A stretch of 18,189 nt of DNA from DATELY01 sp035276085 (GTDB lineage Bacteria > Pseudomonadota > Gammaproteobacteria > Steroidobacterales > Steroidobacteraceae): the NCBI GenBank assembly GCA_035276085.1, contig DATELY010000066.1:1-18189 (forward strand), written 5' to 3'. Below the pieces are notes generated by a model. It saw nothing but the letters and a program-made list of their open reading frames with translations, did not search any database and had not been told where the DNA came from. The position numbers and the translations under genes were made by a program. Below, one piece after another: positions 7,232 through 14,413 of this stretch. Numbering within the stretch: position 1 is the stretch's first letter; every line of letters starts with the position of its first letter.

Positions 7232-9046
7232 CGCTGGCTTACGCGGTGCTGGTCCGACCATGACGCTGCCCGGGATTGGCCGCTCTTGCCTCCGCGCCGC
7301 TTCGGATCGCGCACCCACCGTGATCTCGTCCATGCGCATCAGCACCCGCGAATGACGGATGTACCAGTGCCAGACGAAGGTGAGATCGAACAGCAGCGCC
7401 GCCAGCCACCAGAGGTAGAGCAACGCGCAGAGCGCGAGGATCACGGGCCAGATGGGGCCGTTTTGACCGTGTGCCTGCGACAGGTGCCATGCGACGACAC
7501 CGGCCACCGCTAGGATGCCGCCGAACACGAGGGGCTTGATGCCCCACATCGGGCGCAGGGCGGAAATCCCATACGCGGCGCCCACGAGAGCCAGCACCAT
7601 CGATGCGATGACGAACGTCGCAGGCACAGCGGTACCGAACAGCACGACGTTGCCGGGTTGCACCAGCGCTGCCACGTAACCGGCGACGCACAGCGTGCCG
7701 ATCGCAACGGCCGCGAAGCGGCAGCCGATATTGCGGGTGAGTCTCGGTACCCGCGATGCGACCGTGATGCCGAACAGCAGCATCGCGATGGGAAGCACGC
7801 CAGTCGCGATCTCCCTGATGGATGGCGTGTGATTCGGCTCGAGCGCTCCCAGGAGCGCCTTGAGCAGGATGAACGCACCCGTCGACAACACCGCGAATAC
7901 AGCTGCGTAGGGCACGAAGTAGCTCGAGAACTGCAGGCCAGGTCGGCTGGCTGGCGGCGGCGACGGGGGCTTCTCGTGGCGATCGCGACAGACCACGTTC
8001 TCGATGAAGTGTTTGAAGATGTGCTTGTCCGTCCAATAGTCCACGTGCGCTTTGGCCGGAAACGCATAGCGCGAGAAGCCATGATCCTGCGCACCGGTGA
8101 AGTGGAAGACCGTGTCCCATCTCGAGCCACCATCCGCGGGCTGGTGTCGCAGCCAGCGACGAATGTCATCCAGGTCGAAGCCGATCGGATCGCCGACATC
8201 GTAGTAGTTGTGCCATTCGATCTGCGTTGCGGGAACGTGCTGCGGGGATGTCGAGCCAAACAGCGCAGGCCATAGCACGAAGTGCTTGTCGATCGGTGAG
8301 CCCAGCGTCATGAGTCCGCGCACGCTGTCGAGCCATTCGGGACGCGTATTCTCCCGGCAGGCCTGCAGCAAGCCGAGCAGCGCCACGACCGTGCCTTCGC
8401 TGTGCGCGACGATGTAGATCTCGGCGTCGGGGGAGACCTTGTGCGTGTCCGCCATGGTTTTCATGAAGGTCGCAATGATCTTTTCGCGTTCCTCCGTGAA
8501 CTCCGCGACGACCTGCACATCGCCGAGATAGTCATCCAGCACCTTGCGCAAGTCGCAGGTGAAGATGCCGGCCTTGTTCGCCAGCAGACAGATGCGATCG
8601 AGCACGTGGATCGAATCGGTCATCTCGCACAGCACCTGCTCGAGCAGATGGAAGTCGTGCTCCTGACAGCCTTGGCGCTGATGCTCCTTCCACCGCACCT
8701 TCAACCGGCCCACGATCGTGCGCGCCCAGGCCCTGGCTTCCTCCAGCGTGTGCTTTTCCTCGGCCAGCGCCCGCGGAATCTTCGCCCAATACACCTCGGC
8801 AAACAGATAACCGCACAGCGGCGGATCGAGCGTGACCACGCCCGTGCCGTTGTGGAACGTGCCGAGAGGCACGGCTGCAGGCTCGTTGTGGTACTCGCAG
8901 AACTGATTCACGACGGCTTGGATCGTCGCGTAGTTGAACTGATCGCCGATGCCGTGCACGGCAACGATCGCCTTGTCGACCGACTTTCGATTCGCGGGAC
9001 TGGCGATACTCGAGTGGGTTTGCACCACGACGTCTGCTTCGCTCAT
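7226..9046 (-). CDS. Uncharacterised alpha/beta-hydrolase with C-terminal six-helix membrane domain
   Basis: A 606-residue protein with two parts. Residues about 22-350 look like an alpha/beta-hydrolase (lipase-like): AIVAVHGIGDQFN at 26-38 is the oxyanion-loop strand, and YIVAHSEGTVVALL at 211-224 is the nucleophile elbow with Ser216. Later NYYDVGDPIGF (Asp283/Asp286) and HVDYW (His334) are candidates for the acid and histidine. After a proline-rich linker (360-368), residues about 373-565 hold some six hydrophobic helices (near 375-400, 411-431, 441-461, 466-492, 503-522, 530-558). There is no N-terminal signal peptide, so the hydrolase domain should face the cytoplasm. The ATG has GGAGG about 5 nt upstream. 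Substrate and pathway are unknown. It precedes vapBC on the same strand by 44 bp but probably has no functional tie to it. A MITE-like element lies 79 bp upstream. Confidence 0.75.
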   Translation of the reverse strand: MSEADVVVQTHSSIASPANRKSVDKAIVAVHGIGDQFNYATIQAVVNQFCEYHNEPAAVPLGTFHNGTGVVTLDPPLCGYLFAEVYWAKIPRALAEEKHTLEEARAWARTIVGRLKVRWKEHQRQGCQEHDFHLLEQVLCEMTDSIHVLDRICLLANKAGIFTCDLRKVLDDYLGDVQVVAEFTEEREKIIATFMKTMADTHKVSPDAEIYIVAHSEGTVVALLGLLQACRENTRPEWLDSVRGLMTLGSPIDKHFVLWPALFGSTSPQHVPATQIEWHNYYDVGDPIGFDLDDIRRWLRHQPADGGSRWDTVFHFTGAQDHGFSRYAFPAKAHVDYWTDKHIFKHFIENVVCRDRHEKPPSPPPASRPGLQFSSYFVPYAAVFAVLSTGAFILLKALLGALEPNHTPSIREIATGVLPIAMLLFGITVASRVPRLTRNIGCRFAAVAIGTLCVAGYVAALVQPGNVVLFGTAVPATFVIASMVLALVGAAYGISALRPMWGIKPLVFGGILAVAGVVAWHLSQAHGQNGPIWPVILALCALLYLWWLAALLFDLTFVWHWYIRHSRVLMRMDEITVGARSEAARRQERPIPGSVMVGPAPRKPAL

Positions 9047-9125
9047 GGGGCCTCCGATGGCATGTTGACGTCTGCAGCTTCAGTGCTCGACAGCTTCCGT
9101 GCCTGCGCCCCGAAATTGAATTGGT

Positions 9126-9292
9126 CTTAAGGATGAATGGCACTCAGTTAAGCCAGCAGGTCGTGGGGCTTGGGGCCTGGGACATGGGTCAGAATTTAAA
9201 GGCCTCCTCTCTGGCCCAAGCCTCACACCCCAAGCCCCGAGCCCGCAAAGAATTTGCATCTGCGTCTTAACGCAGTGCCATTCGGACTTAAG
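9126..9292. mobile_element. MITE-like 167-bp element with 27-bp terminal inverted repeats
   Basis: The ends at 9126-9152 and 9266-9292 are inverted copies matching at 22 of 27 positions. Both read CTTAAG, 3 nt, GAATGGCACT, 2 nt, GTTAAG from the outside in. A second, nested inverted repeat is exact over 11 bp: GGGGCTTGGGG at 9165-9175 and CCCCAAGCCCC at 9228-9238. The interior has no credible gene. TTAA at both extreme ends could be a target-site duplication. The right end stops 2 bp from the stop codon of the minus-strand phosphatase-like gene. I do not recognise the family. A non-autonomous transposon remnant or structured intergenic repeat fits; a plain bidirectional terminator is less likely given the nested arms. 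Confidence 0.6.
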
Positions 9293-9294
9293 GC

Positions 9295-10005
9295 TTAACC
9301 CAACGTCCACAGCGCCGGCGGCAGGTGCGGCACCGAGTTGAAGCTGTGCAGCGTGATGCCTTCCGGTGAGTACACGAAAGACGTATACGAGCCATTGCGC
9401 ACCCGCATCATGAGCTCGATCGTCTTCTCGTTCGCGAGCTCGAGGACACTGCCGACCAGGAGTCCCGTGAAACCGCCGGAGCTGAAAGCGACGACGCGCT
9501 GGCTCTTGCCCGATCGGGCCATGAACTCGAGCGCGTACTGCGCGCGCTCTTGAACATCGGTCCACGTTTCGGCATCGTCGGGTACGGGGATGCGCCCGCC
9601 TGCGAACTCCTTCACCACCATGACCATGTAGCGCAACATGGCTTTCATGGCCTGGGGCCGCTCGCCCTCCGGCACCGAATGCATCTGCAGCGCGCGCTCG
9701 GTATCGCTGAATCCCTGCTCCTGGAGGTGCAGGATGACGCGCGCCATGTCGAGCTCGTCCAGCTCATCGAGGCGCTCAGCCTCGGGCCACGGCAACCCCC
9801 GCGCGCGAAACACGGCCGCGACTTCCGCTTCGGTCTGCTTGTGACGCAACCGCGGACCGATGAGCACGCGGTCCCAGCCGATGCCGTTGTCAGCCCAGTA
9901 CTCGCCGAGCTGTCGGGCCTGCTCGTGCCCTGTCGGTGTCAGGCGGTCGTATTCCTTGGCGAACGTGCTGGCCTGTCCATGACGAACAACGGTGATGAGG
10001 CCCAT
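9295..10005 (-). CDS. Histidine-phosphatase-superfamily protein with a substituted second histidine
   Basis: A 236-residue protein of the phosphoglycerate-mutase-like (histidine phosphatase) fold. Seen: VVRHGQAS with Arg8 and phospho-acceptor His9; IGPRLRHKQTE at 49-59 with the second conserved arginine, probably Arg54; and an acidic segment around 80-86. In canonical members a later strand ends in SHGG and supplies the second catalytic histidine. Here it reads VVAFSSGGFTG (171-181), with Ser176 in the histidine position. This may be a non-canonical subgroup or an enzyme of reduced activity; I recall related proteins with a similar SGG form. The start at 10005 is chosen because the fold begins with MGLITVVRHG; the ORF extends to 10077 but that part lacks homology, and neither start has a strong ribosome site. 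Substrate unknown. Confidence 0.82.
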   Translation of the reverse strand: MGLITVVRHGQASTFAKEYDRLTPTGHEQARQLGEYWADNGIGWDRVLIGPRLRHKQTEAEVAAVFRARGLPWPEAERLDELDELDMARVILHLQEQGFSDTERALQMHSVPEGERPQAMKAMLRYMVMVVKEFAGGRIPVPDDAETWTDVQERAQYALEFMARSGKSQRVVAFSSGGFTGLLVGSVLELANEKTIELMMRVRNGSYTSFVYSPEGITLHSFNSVPHLPPALWTLG

Positions 10006-10190
10006 GAAGCTGTCGGCTCGAGACTGGATACCGGGAGTGGCGCTGTGATTCTCATCGCCTCCCCAGCCGCAGCGCAACTTGCATCCGAGGGCTCACCCGC
10101 GCTGCAGCTCAAGTCGTTTGCGCGTTGGAATCGTTTTCTTCGATCGGCAACTGAATTGCAAGGGCAGTCCGGTTTCAGACCGTTACATGA

Positions 10191-12218
10191 CTAGGTGAAA
10201 CCGATGCGTTCGGCGCCGCGCTGAAATTGCTCGACGATGTCGGGAGCGAAGCGGAACGCCGACAGTGCATCGTGCAGGGAGTAGCTCGGCTGCTGCTTGT
10301 GCGCGAGCGCTGCGAACGACCGCGCTTCATCCACTCGGTTTGCAATCGCAAGACAGAGGGTCGCAATTCCCAGAATATGAATGTGCGCATTCGGGCGTGC
10401 CGCACCTCTCACGGCCCAGTCGGCGGCTTCTGCCAGCTGCCCGAGTCGAACGTGGGCCATGGCGCGCGAGGAAAGCATGCCGAATTGCAGTGGATCGAAG
10501 GGGCTCAAGCGGCGCGAGTAGTCTCCTGCCGCAATCGATCTGCGCGCATCGCCCGACTGGGCGTGAACGAAAGCCAGCATGTAGTGACCGAGTGCGAAGT
10601 TGGGACTGAGCTCCACGCTCCGCTCCAGCTCCTGTAGCGATTCGTCTTGCCGGCCGCGCAACCACAGCGCGCGTCCCATTGCCCAATGCGACGCGGGATC
10701 GCGATCGTCCACCATGAGGCTTTGACCGGCCGTCTCGAATGCCAGATCGATTTGCTGCGAGCGCTCGGCGACGCGATGCAGGAATGCATTCTGGAAGTGG
10801 GTGAACGACAGTCCCGCATAGGCGCGCGCGAACGTAGGGTCCAGGCCCACGGCCGTCTGGAAGAAGTGCTCGGCGCGTGCATTGTCGGCCGCGTTGAACC
10901 TGTACATGTGCCACAGGCCGCGGTGATACGCCTCCCACGCATCCAGCGACATCGGCGCTTTCAAGAGGGCCCGATTGCGCTCCGTCATCTCGATTTCTTC
11001 GACGATGGCGGCGACGATGCGGTTGTTGATGTCGTCCAGCAATTCGAAGGTGCCATCGAGCGGTGAGTCGAACTGCTCCGTCCACTGAATCCGCGCCGTG
11101 CGCGTTTCGGCCAGCTCGACGGCAACGGTCACACGATGCTCGCGACGGCGCACCGAGCCGCTGACCACGTAGTCGACGTTCAGGATGCGACCGGCTTCGT
11201 GCGGATCGATCTTGTGTGCGTCGAGTGCAAAGACGCTCCCGCGCGCGATGACGAAGAACACACGCAGCTTGGCGAGTCCCGTGATGATGTCGTCGACGAG
11301 TCCATCGGCCAATCCGCCGCGGGTGTTGTCTGCAGAGGCATCGGCGAATGGCATCACGGCGATGGCTGCGCGCCGCGGTTGTTTGCTCTCCACGCGCGAG
11401 TCGTCCGCTGCTGCGACGATGACGCTTGGCGCGGTTGGCCGAGTTGCATATCCGGCACGAGCAGTACGCCACGCCTCTCGTAGCGGCAACCAGTTCAGGC
11501 CTTCGGCCTCGAACTGGCGGATCGTTGCAGACAAGTGAGCTTCCGCATCCGGCACGCGCCCGCTATCGGCGAGCGCAAGCATCAGCGCTTCGTGAGCCCG
11601 GCGGTCGAACGGCGCGACCTGCAGCCAGATTTGCAGGTGACGCAGCAGCTGATCGCTGTCGCGCGGCAACGATTGCGCGAGGTGCTCGAGCAGGGCGATG
11701 TGACAGACGTGATAACGATGTCGTTGCGCGTGCAACCAGCCGGCGAACGGCGCGCTGTCGACATGCAGACCGTCCAGGAACTCGCCACGAAACAGCTCTG
11801 CGAGAGGTCCCAGCCGCTCGGTGGGCAGCCAGTCCCGCTTGCCGATCTGGGCCGCATCGATCGTGCTGGCATCGACGAAGCAGTCGCCGAGGTCCAGGCT
11901 GACGCGGTCGTCGGTCGTCACGACCCTACGGCGCTCGGGCGAGTCGAGGACGCCTCTGATCTTGCTCAACGCCCAGCGCAGCTCGCCGCGGGGGTCATTC
12001 GGCGCATCCCACAACAGGTCGCACAGCTGTGCGCGGGTCAGGCCAGACGGGTGGAGCGCCAGATAAGCGAGCAGCCCGCGCACCTTGCGCGAAGACGGCA
12101 GGGGCACGGCGACGCCGTTCCGAGAGATCGAAAGCGGTCCGAGCAGACGGATTTGCAAGTTCCCTCCGGGCTGCGCTGCCCGTTGCATTTCCACGGTTGA
12201 TTCCACGCTCGTTACCAC
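10191..12218 (-). CDS. SARP/BTAD-type transcriptional regulator with TolB-like and TPR domains
   Basis: A 675-residue multidomain regulator. Residues about 21-110 form an OmpR-like winged helix as in AfsR/SARP proteins (LQIRLLGPLSISRNG, then LLAYLALHPSGLTRAQLCDLLW). Residues about 118-255 form the bacterial transcriptional activation domain. Residues about 283-410 (AIAVMPFADAS, LADGLVDDIITGL, YVVSGSVRR) match the FlgO/TolB-like domain common in such fusions. Residues about 425-665 carry tetratricopeptide repeats (for example AEHFFQTAVGLDPTFARAYAGL and LERSVELSPNFALGHYML). No membrane segment is seen, so it is a cytosolic DNA-binding protein. The start at 12218 would be GTG with AGG 8 nt upstream; an in-frame ATG at 12188 is an alternative. 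It is divergent from mddA and is the likely regulator there, possibly of other genes too. The 185 bp between its stop and the phosphatase-like gene show nothing I can support. Confidence 0.88.
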   Translation of the reverse strand: MVTSVESTVEMQRAAQPGGNLQIRLLGPLSISRNGVAVPLPSSRKVRGLLAYLALHPSGLTRAQLCDLLWDAPNDPRGELRWALSKIRGVLDSPERRRVVTTDDRVSLDLGDCFVDASTIDAAQIGKRDWLPTERLGPLAELFRGEFLDGLHVDSAPFAGWLHAQRHRYHVCHIALLEHLAQSLPRDSDQLLRHLQIWLQVAPFDRRAHEALMLALADSGRVPDAEAHLSATIRQFEAEGLNWLPLREAWRTARAGYATRPTAPSVIVAAADDSRVESKQPRRAAIAVMPFADASADNTRGGLADGLVDDIITGLAKLRVFFVIARGSVFALDAHKIDPHEAGRILNVDYVVSGSVRRREHRVTVAVELAETRTARIQWTEQFDSPLDGTFELLDDINNRIVAAIVEEIEMTERNRALLKAPMSLDAWEAYHRGLWHMYRFNAADNARAEHFFQTAVGLDPTFARAYAGLSFTHFQNAFLHRVAERSQQIDLAFETAGQSLMVDDRDPASHWAMGRALWLRGRQDESLQELERSVELSPNFALGHYMLAFVHAQSGDARRSIAAGDYSRRLSPFDPLQFGMLSSRAMAHVRLGQLAEAADWAVRGAARPNAHIHILGIATLCLAIANRVDEARSFAALAHKQQPSYSLHDALSAFRFAPDIVEQFQRGAERIGFT

Positions 12219-12232
12219 AGCCGGTGCCTACC

Positions 12233-12242
12233 GTGAGCTCAC
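12233..12242. promoter_or_regulatory. Perfect palindrome in the regulator-mddA divergent region
   Basis: GTGAGCTCAC is a perfect 10-bp palindrome in the 76-bp gap between the regulator start and the mddA start. It lies where an operator acting on both divergent promoters would be expected. SARP proteins typically bind short direct repeats rather than palindromes, so another regulator or chance remains possible. Confidence 0.3.
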
Positions 12243-12294
12243 ATCGGAAAGACAGGACGGAGAGCCGTCGCCATCCACACTACGGGAGAAACCT

Positions 12295-13050
12295 ATGCGA
12301 GCCATCATAGCTGTGTTGTATGGGCTGGGAGCGTACGCCGTGTTCCTCGGGACATTCCTCTACGCGATCGGCTTCGTCGGTAACACGGGCGTGCCAAAAA
12401 CCATCGATTCGGGGGCCGGTGGATCCGCGTTCGTGGCGCTGGTCATCGATTTGGCGCTGCTTGCGGTGTTCGCATTGCAGCACAGTGTCATGGCCCGGCC
12501 CGCGTTCAAGCGCGGGTGGACGCGGTTCGTGCCGCGACCCGTCGAGCGCAGCACGTTCGTATTGTTCGCAAGCGCGGCGCTGTTGCTGCTGTACTGGCAA
12601 TGGCAGCCCATTCTCACACCGATCTGGGTGGTGAGCGACCCCGTGATCGTGCAAATCCTTCACGGGGTGTTCTGGCTGGGCTGGCTGCTGGTGCTCGTCA
12701 GCACCTTTCTGATCCATCATTTCGAGCTCTTCGGCTTGCAGCAGGTCTGGGCTTTCGTGCGCGGACGCGAGTTGCCCGCGCCGCAATTCCGCACGCCGTC
12801 GCTCTATAAGTATGTACGGCACCCGATCTACCTCGGGTTCGTCCTCGCCTTCTGGGCAACGCCGACGATGACGGCGGGGCATCTATTGTTTGCGCTTGCA
12901 ACCACCGGCTACATTCTGCTCGGCATCTGGTTCGAAGAGCGCGATTTGATCGCGCAGTACGGCGAGCGCTATCGCCGCTATCGCGAACAGGTCGGCATGC
13001 TGTGGCCCCGGCTGACCCGCAAGCGCGCATTGAACGCGGCGACGCACTGA
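12295..13050 (+). CDS. mddA: MddA-like methanethiol S-methyltransferase (membrane)
   Basis: A 251-residue integral membrane methyltransferase of the isoprenylcysteine-methyltransferase/NnrU-like group. MddA enzymes transfer a methyl group from S-adenosylmethionine to methanethiol, giving dimethyl sulfide. Seen: hydrophobic helices near 1-28, 45-65, 86-104, 118-140 and 178-212; the membrane motif LQHSVMARPAFKRGWTRFVP (61-80) with PVERST following; and the C-terminal cofactor signature YVRHPIYLGF (173-182) with EERDLIAQYGERYRRYR (214-230). These stretches closely match MddA-annotated proteins as I recall them. The start at 12295 has GGGAG at 12284-12288 and begins the first helix; an in-frame upstream ATG at 12085 would read through the divergent regulator. 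The GFA gene follows by 27 bp, suggesting one operon. Enzyme specificity is inferred from family resemblance; a different thiol or small-molecule acceptor is possible. Confidence 0.82.
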   Translation: MRAIIAVLYGLGAYAVFLGTFLYAIGFVGNTGVPKTIDSGAGGSAFVALVIDLALLAVFALQHSVMARPAFKRGWTRFVPRPVERSTFVLFASAALLLLYWQWQPILTPIWVVSDPVIVQILHGVFWLGWLLVLVSTFLIHHFELFGLQQVWAFVRGRELPAPQFRTPSLYKYVRHPIYLGFVLAFWATPTMTAGHLLFALATTGYILLGIWFEERDLIAQYGERYRRYREQVGMLWPRLTRKRALNAATH

Positions 13051-13077
13051 CTGGATTTTCTACAATCGAGGTGTGAC

Positions 13078-13512
13078 ATGAACAGCGCGAAAGCTTATTC
13101 GGGCAGTTGTTTTTGCGGAGCGGTGCAGTTCACCGTGACCGGCGAGCCGGCTGCGATGGGGTATTGTCATTGCGAGTCGTGCCGGCGCTGGTCGGCCGGT
13201 CCGGTCAACGCCTTCACGTTGTGGAGCCCGGACGCCGTGAAAATCACTCGGGGTGCCGACAACATTGGTACGTACAACAAGACGCCGCGCAGTGAGCGCA
13301 AGTGGTGCAAGAGTTGCGGCGGCCACGTGTTCACTCATCATCCGCATTGGAATCTCACGGATGTGTACGCGGCCGTGATTCCCGACTTCCCCTACAAGCC
13401 GGGCGTGCACGTGAACTATCAGGAGACCGTGCTGCCGATGAAGGACGGGCTGCCGAAGATGAAGGACGTGCCGAAGGAGATGGGCGGCAGCGGTAGCACA
13501 TTGCCAGAGTAG
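13078..13512 (+). CDS. GFA family (CENP-V/GFA domain) zinc-binding protein
   Basis: A 144-residue protein of the GFA family, named after glutathione-dependent formaldehyde-activating enzyme. All seven expected zinc-ligand cysteines are present: Cys11 and Cys13 in GSCFCGAVQF; Cys30, Cys32 and Cys35 in YCHCESCRRWS; Cys77 and Cys80 in KWCKSCGGHVF. Members bind two zinc ions, and one studied member speeds addition of glutathione to formaldehyde, but most have no proven reaction. It is cytosolic and of normal length. GAGGTGTGAC immediately before the ATG provides a ribosome site, and the 27-bp gap to mddA suggests co-transcription. A thiol-adduct role beside a thiol methyltransferase is attractive but is inference only. 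Confidence 0.88.
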   Translation: MNSAKAYSGSCFCGAVQFTVTGEPAAMGYCHCESCRRWSAGPVNAFTLWSPDAVKITRGADNIGTYNKTPRSERKWCKSCGGHVFTHHPHWNLTDVYAAVIPDFPYKPGVHVNYQETVLPMKDGLPKMKDVPKEMGGSGSTLPE

Positions 13513-13528
13513 GTTGTGTGACCGGTCG

Positions 13529-13543
13529 ATAGGGACGATCTAT
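13529..13543. promoter_or_regulatory. OxyR-like binding site upstream of ahpC
   Basis: ATAG-N7-CTAT matches the half-operator core of the OxyR consensus, with the internal A also present; it is extended to 6-bp arms CGATAG/CTATCG (13527-13545). Seven bases further on, 13551-13565 retains only part of a second half-site (A, G, A, C and A of the consensus). The position 119 bp before ahpC, a classic OxyR target, strengthens the call. OxyR itself is not in the window. Confidence 0.5.
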
Positions 13544-13604
13544 CGCGGCGAACGAAACCATCGACTGGCCCCACGGGCTATCTCACTGTACTGTACCTGC
13601 CATC

Positions 13605-13629
13605 ACCCGGAGGAACGGCTCCTCCGGGT
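13605..13629 (+). other. Strong hairpin in the ahpC upstream region
   Basis: Perfect 10-bp arms ACCCGGAGGA (13605-13614) and TCCTCCGGGT (13620-13629) surround the loop ACGGC. The hairpin lies 32 bp before the ahpC ATG and 92 bp after the GFA stop. There is no T-run after it, so it is not a standard intrinsic terminator. It may sit in the ahpC 5' leader or mark the end of the mddA-GFA transcript. The left arm carries GGAGGA, which would be hidden when folded. Confidence 0.6.
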
Positions 13630-13661
13630 CCGTTCGGCAGATCATTTCAGGAGATCGCTCG

Positions 13662-14228
13662 ATGAGCTCTGTAATCAATACAACGATCAAACCCTTCAAG
13701 ACGACCGCCTACCACAACGGCAAGTTCGTGCCCGTCGCGGATACGGATTTGAAGGGCAAGTGGTCCGTATTCGTGTTTTACCCCGCGGATTTCACCTTCG
13801 TTTGCCCGACGGAGCTGGGCGACGTCGCCGACCTCTATCCAGAGTTCAAGAAGCTGGGCGTCGAGGTGTACAGCGTGTCGACCGACACGCATTTCACCCA
13901 CAAGGCGTGGCATGACGCCTCCGACACGATCAAGAAGATCAAGTACCCGATGCTGGGCGACCCGACCCACCTGCTCAGCCGTAATTTCGGCGTGCTGATC
14001 GAAGAGGAAGGCCTGGCGCTGCGCGGTACGTTCGTCGTCAATCCCGAAGGTCAGATCAAGATCGCGGAGATCCACGATCTCGGCATCGGCCGTGACGCCA
14101 AGGAGCTGCTGCGCAAGGTGCAGGCGGCACAGTACGTGGCATCGCATCCGGGTGAAGTGTGCCCGGCCAAGTGGACTCCGGGTCAGAAGACGCTGGCGCC
14201 CTCGTTGGATCTGGTCGGCAAGATCTAG
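13662..14228 (+). CDS. ahpC: Alkyl hydroperoxide reductase subunit C (2-Cys peroxiredoxin)
   Basis: A 188-residue AhpC of standard length, a cytosolic decameric peroxiredoxin that reduces H2O2, organic peroxides and peroxynitrite. The peroxidatic Cys48 lies in FYPADFTFVCPTE with Thr45 in place, Arg121 is present in LRGTFVVNPEG, and the resolving Cys167 lies in GEVCPAKW near the C-terminus. The C-terminal helix to residue 188 is complete, as in typical 2-Cys enzymes sensitive to overoxidation. AGGAG at 13649-13653 precedes the ATG by 8 nt. AhpF follows on the same strand and is its dedicated reductant. The upstream OxyR-like site suggests peroxide induction. Confidence 0.97.
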   Translation: MSSVINTTIKPFKTTAYHNGKFVPVADTDLKGKWSVFVFYPADFTFVCPTELGDVADLYPEFKKLGVEVYSVSTDTHFTHKAWHDASDTIKKIKYPMLGDPTHLLSRNFGVLIEEEGLALRGTFVVNPEGQIKIAEIHDLGIGRDAKELLRKVQAAQYVASHPGEVCPAKWTPGQKTLAPSLDLVGKI

Positions 14229-14250
14229 CGGTAACAGTTGCAAGTTACGT

Positions 14251-14390
14251 CCCTTCCCTTGCGAAGCGGGGCCGCTCGCGCCATTCGTGCGTCCCTGCAC
14301 ATCAGAAGGACAGGATGGGGGTGGTTGATCGAGCGCATCGCTCTCTCAAACGCCCCCACCCCAGCCCTCCCCCGCTATCGCAGGGGAGGG
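14251..14390. repeat. REP-doublet (REPIN-like) element, copy 2, between ahpC and ahpF
   Basis: This is the same element as at 4262-4421 but in opposite orientation. The left arm CCCTTCCCTTGCGAAGCGGG starts at 14251. The core at 14277-14320 is identical over 44 bp to the reverse complement of 4333-4376. A variable spacer follows, then CCCCCACCCCAGCCCTCCCC and the hairpin arm ending GGGGAGGG at 14390. The element fills most of the 185 bp between ahpC and ahpF. It lacks the 18-bp insert seen in copy 1. As RNA it would form stable hairpins between the two coding regions and could lower ahpF expression relative to ahpC. Confidence 0.85.
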
Positions 14391-14413
14391 AGTTGAAACA
14401 AACGGTGAATAAC

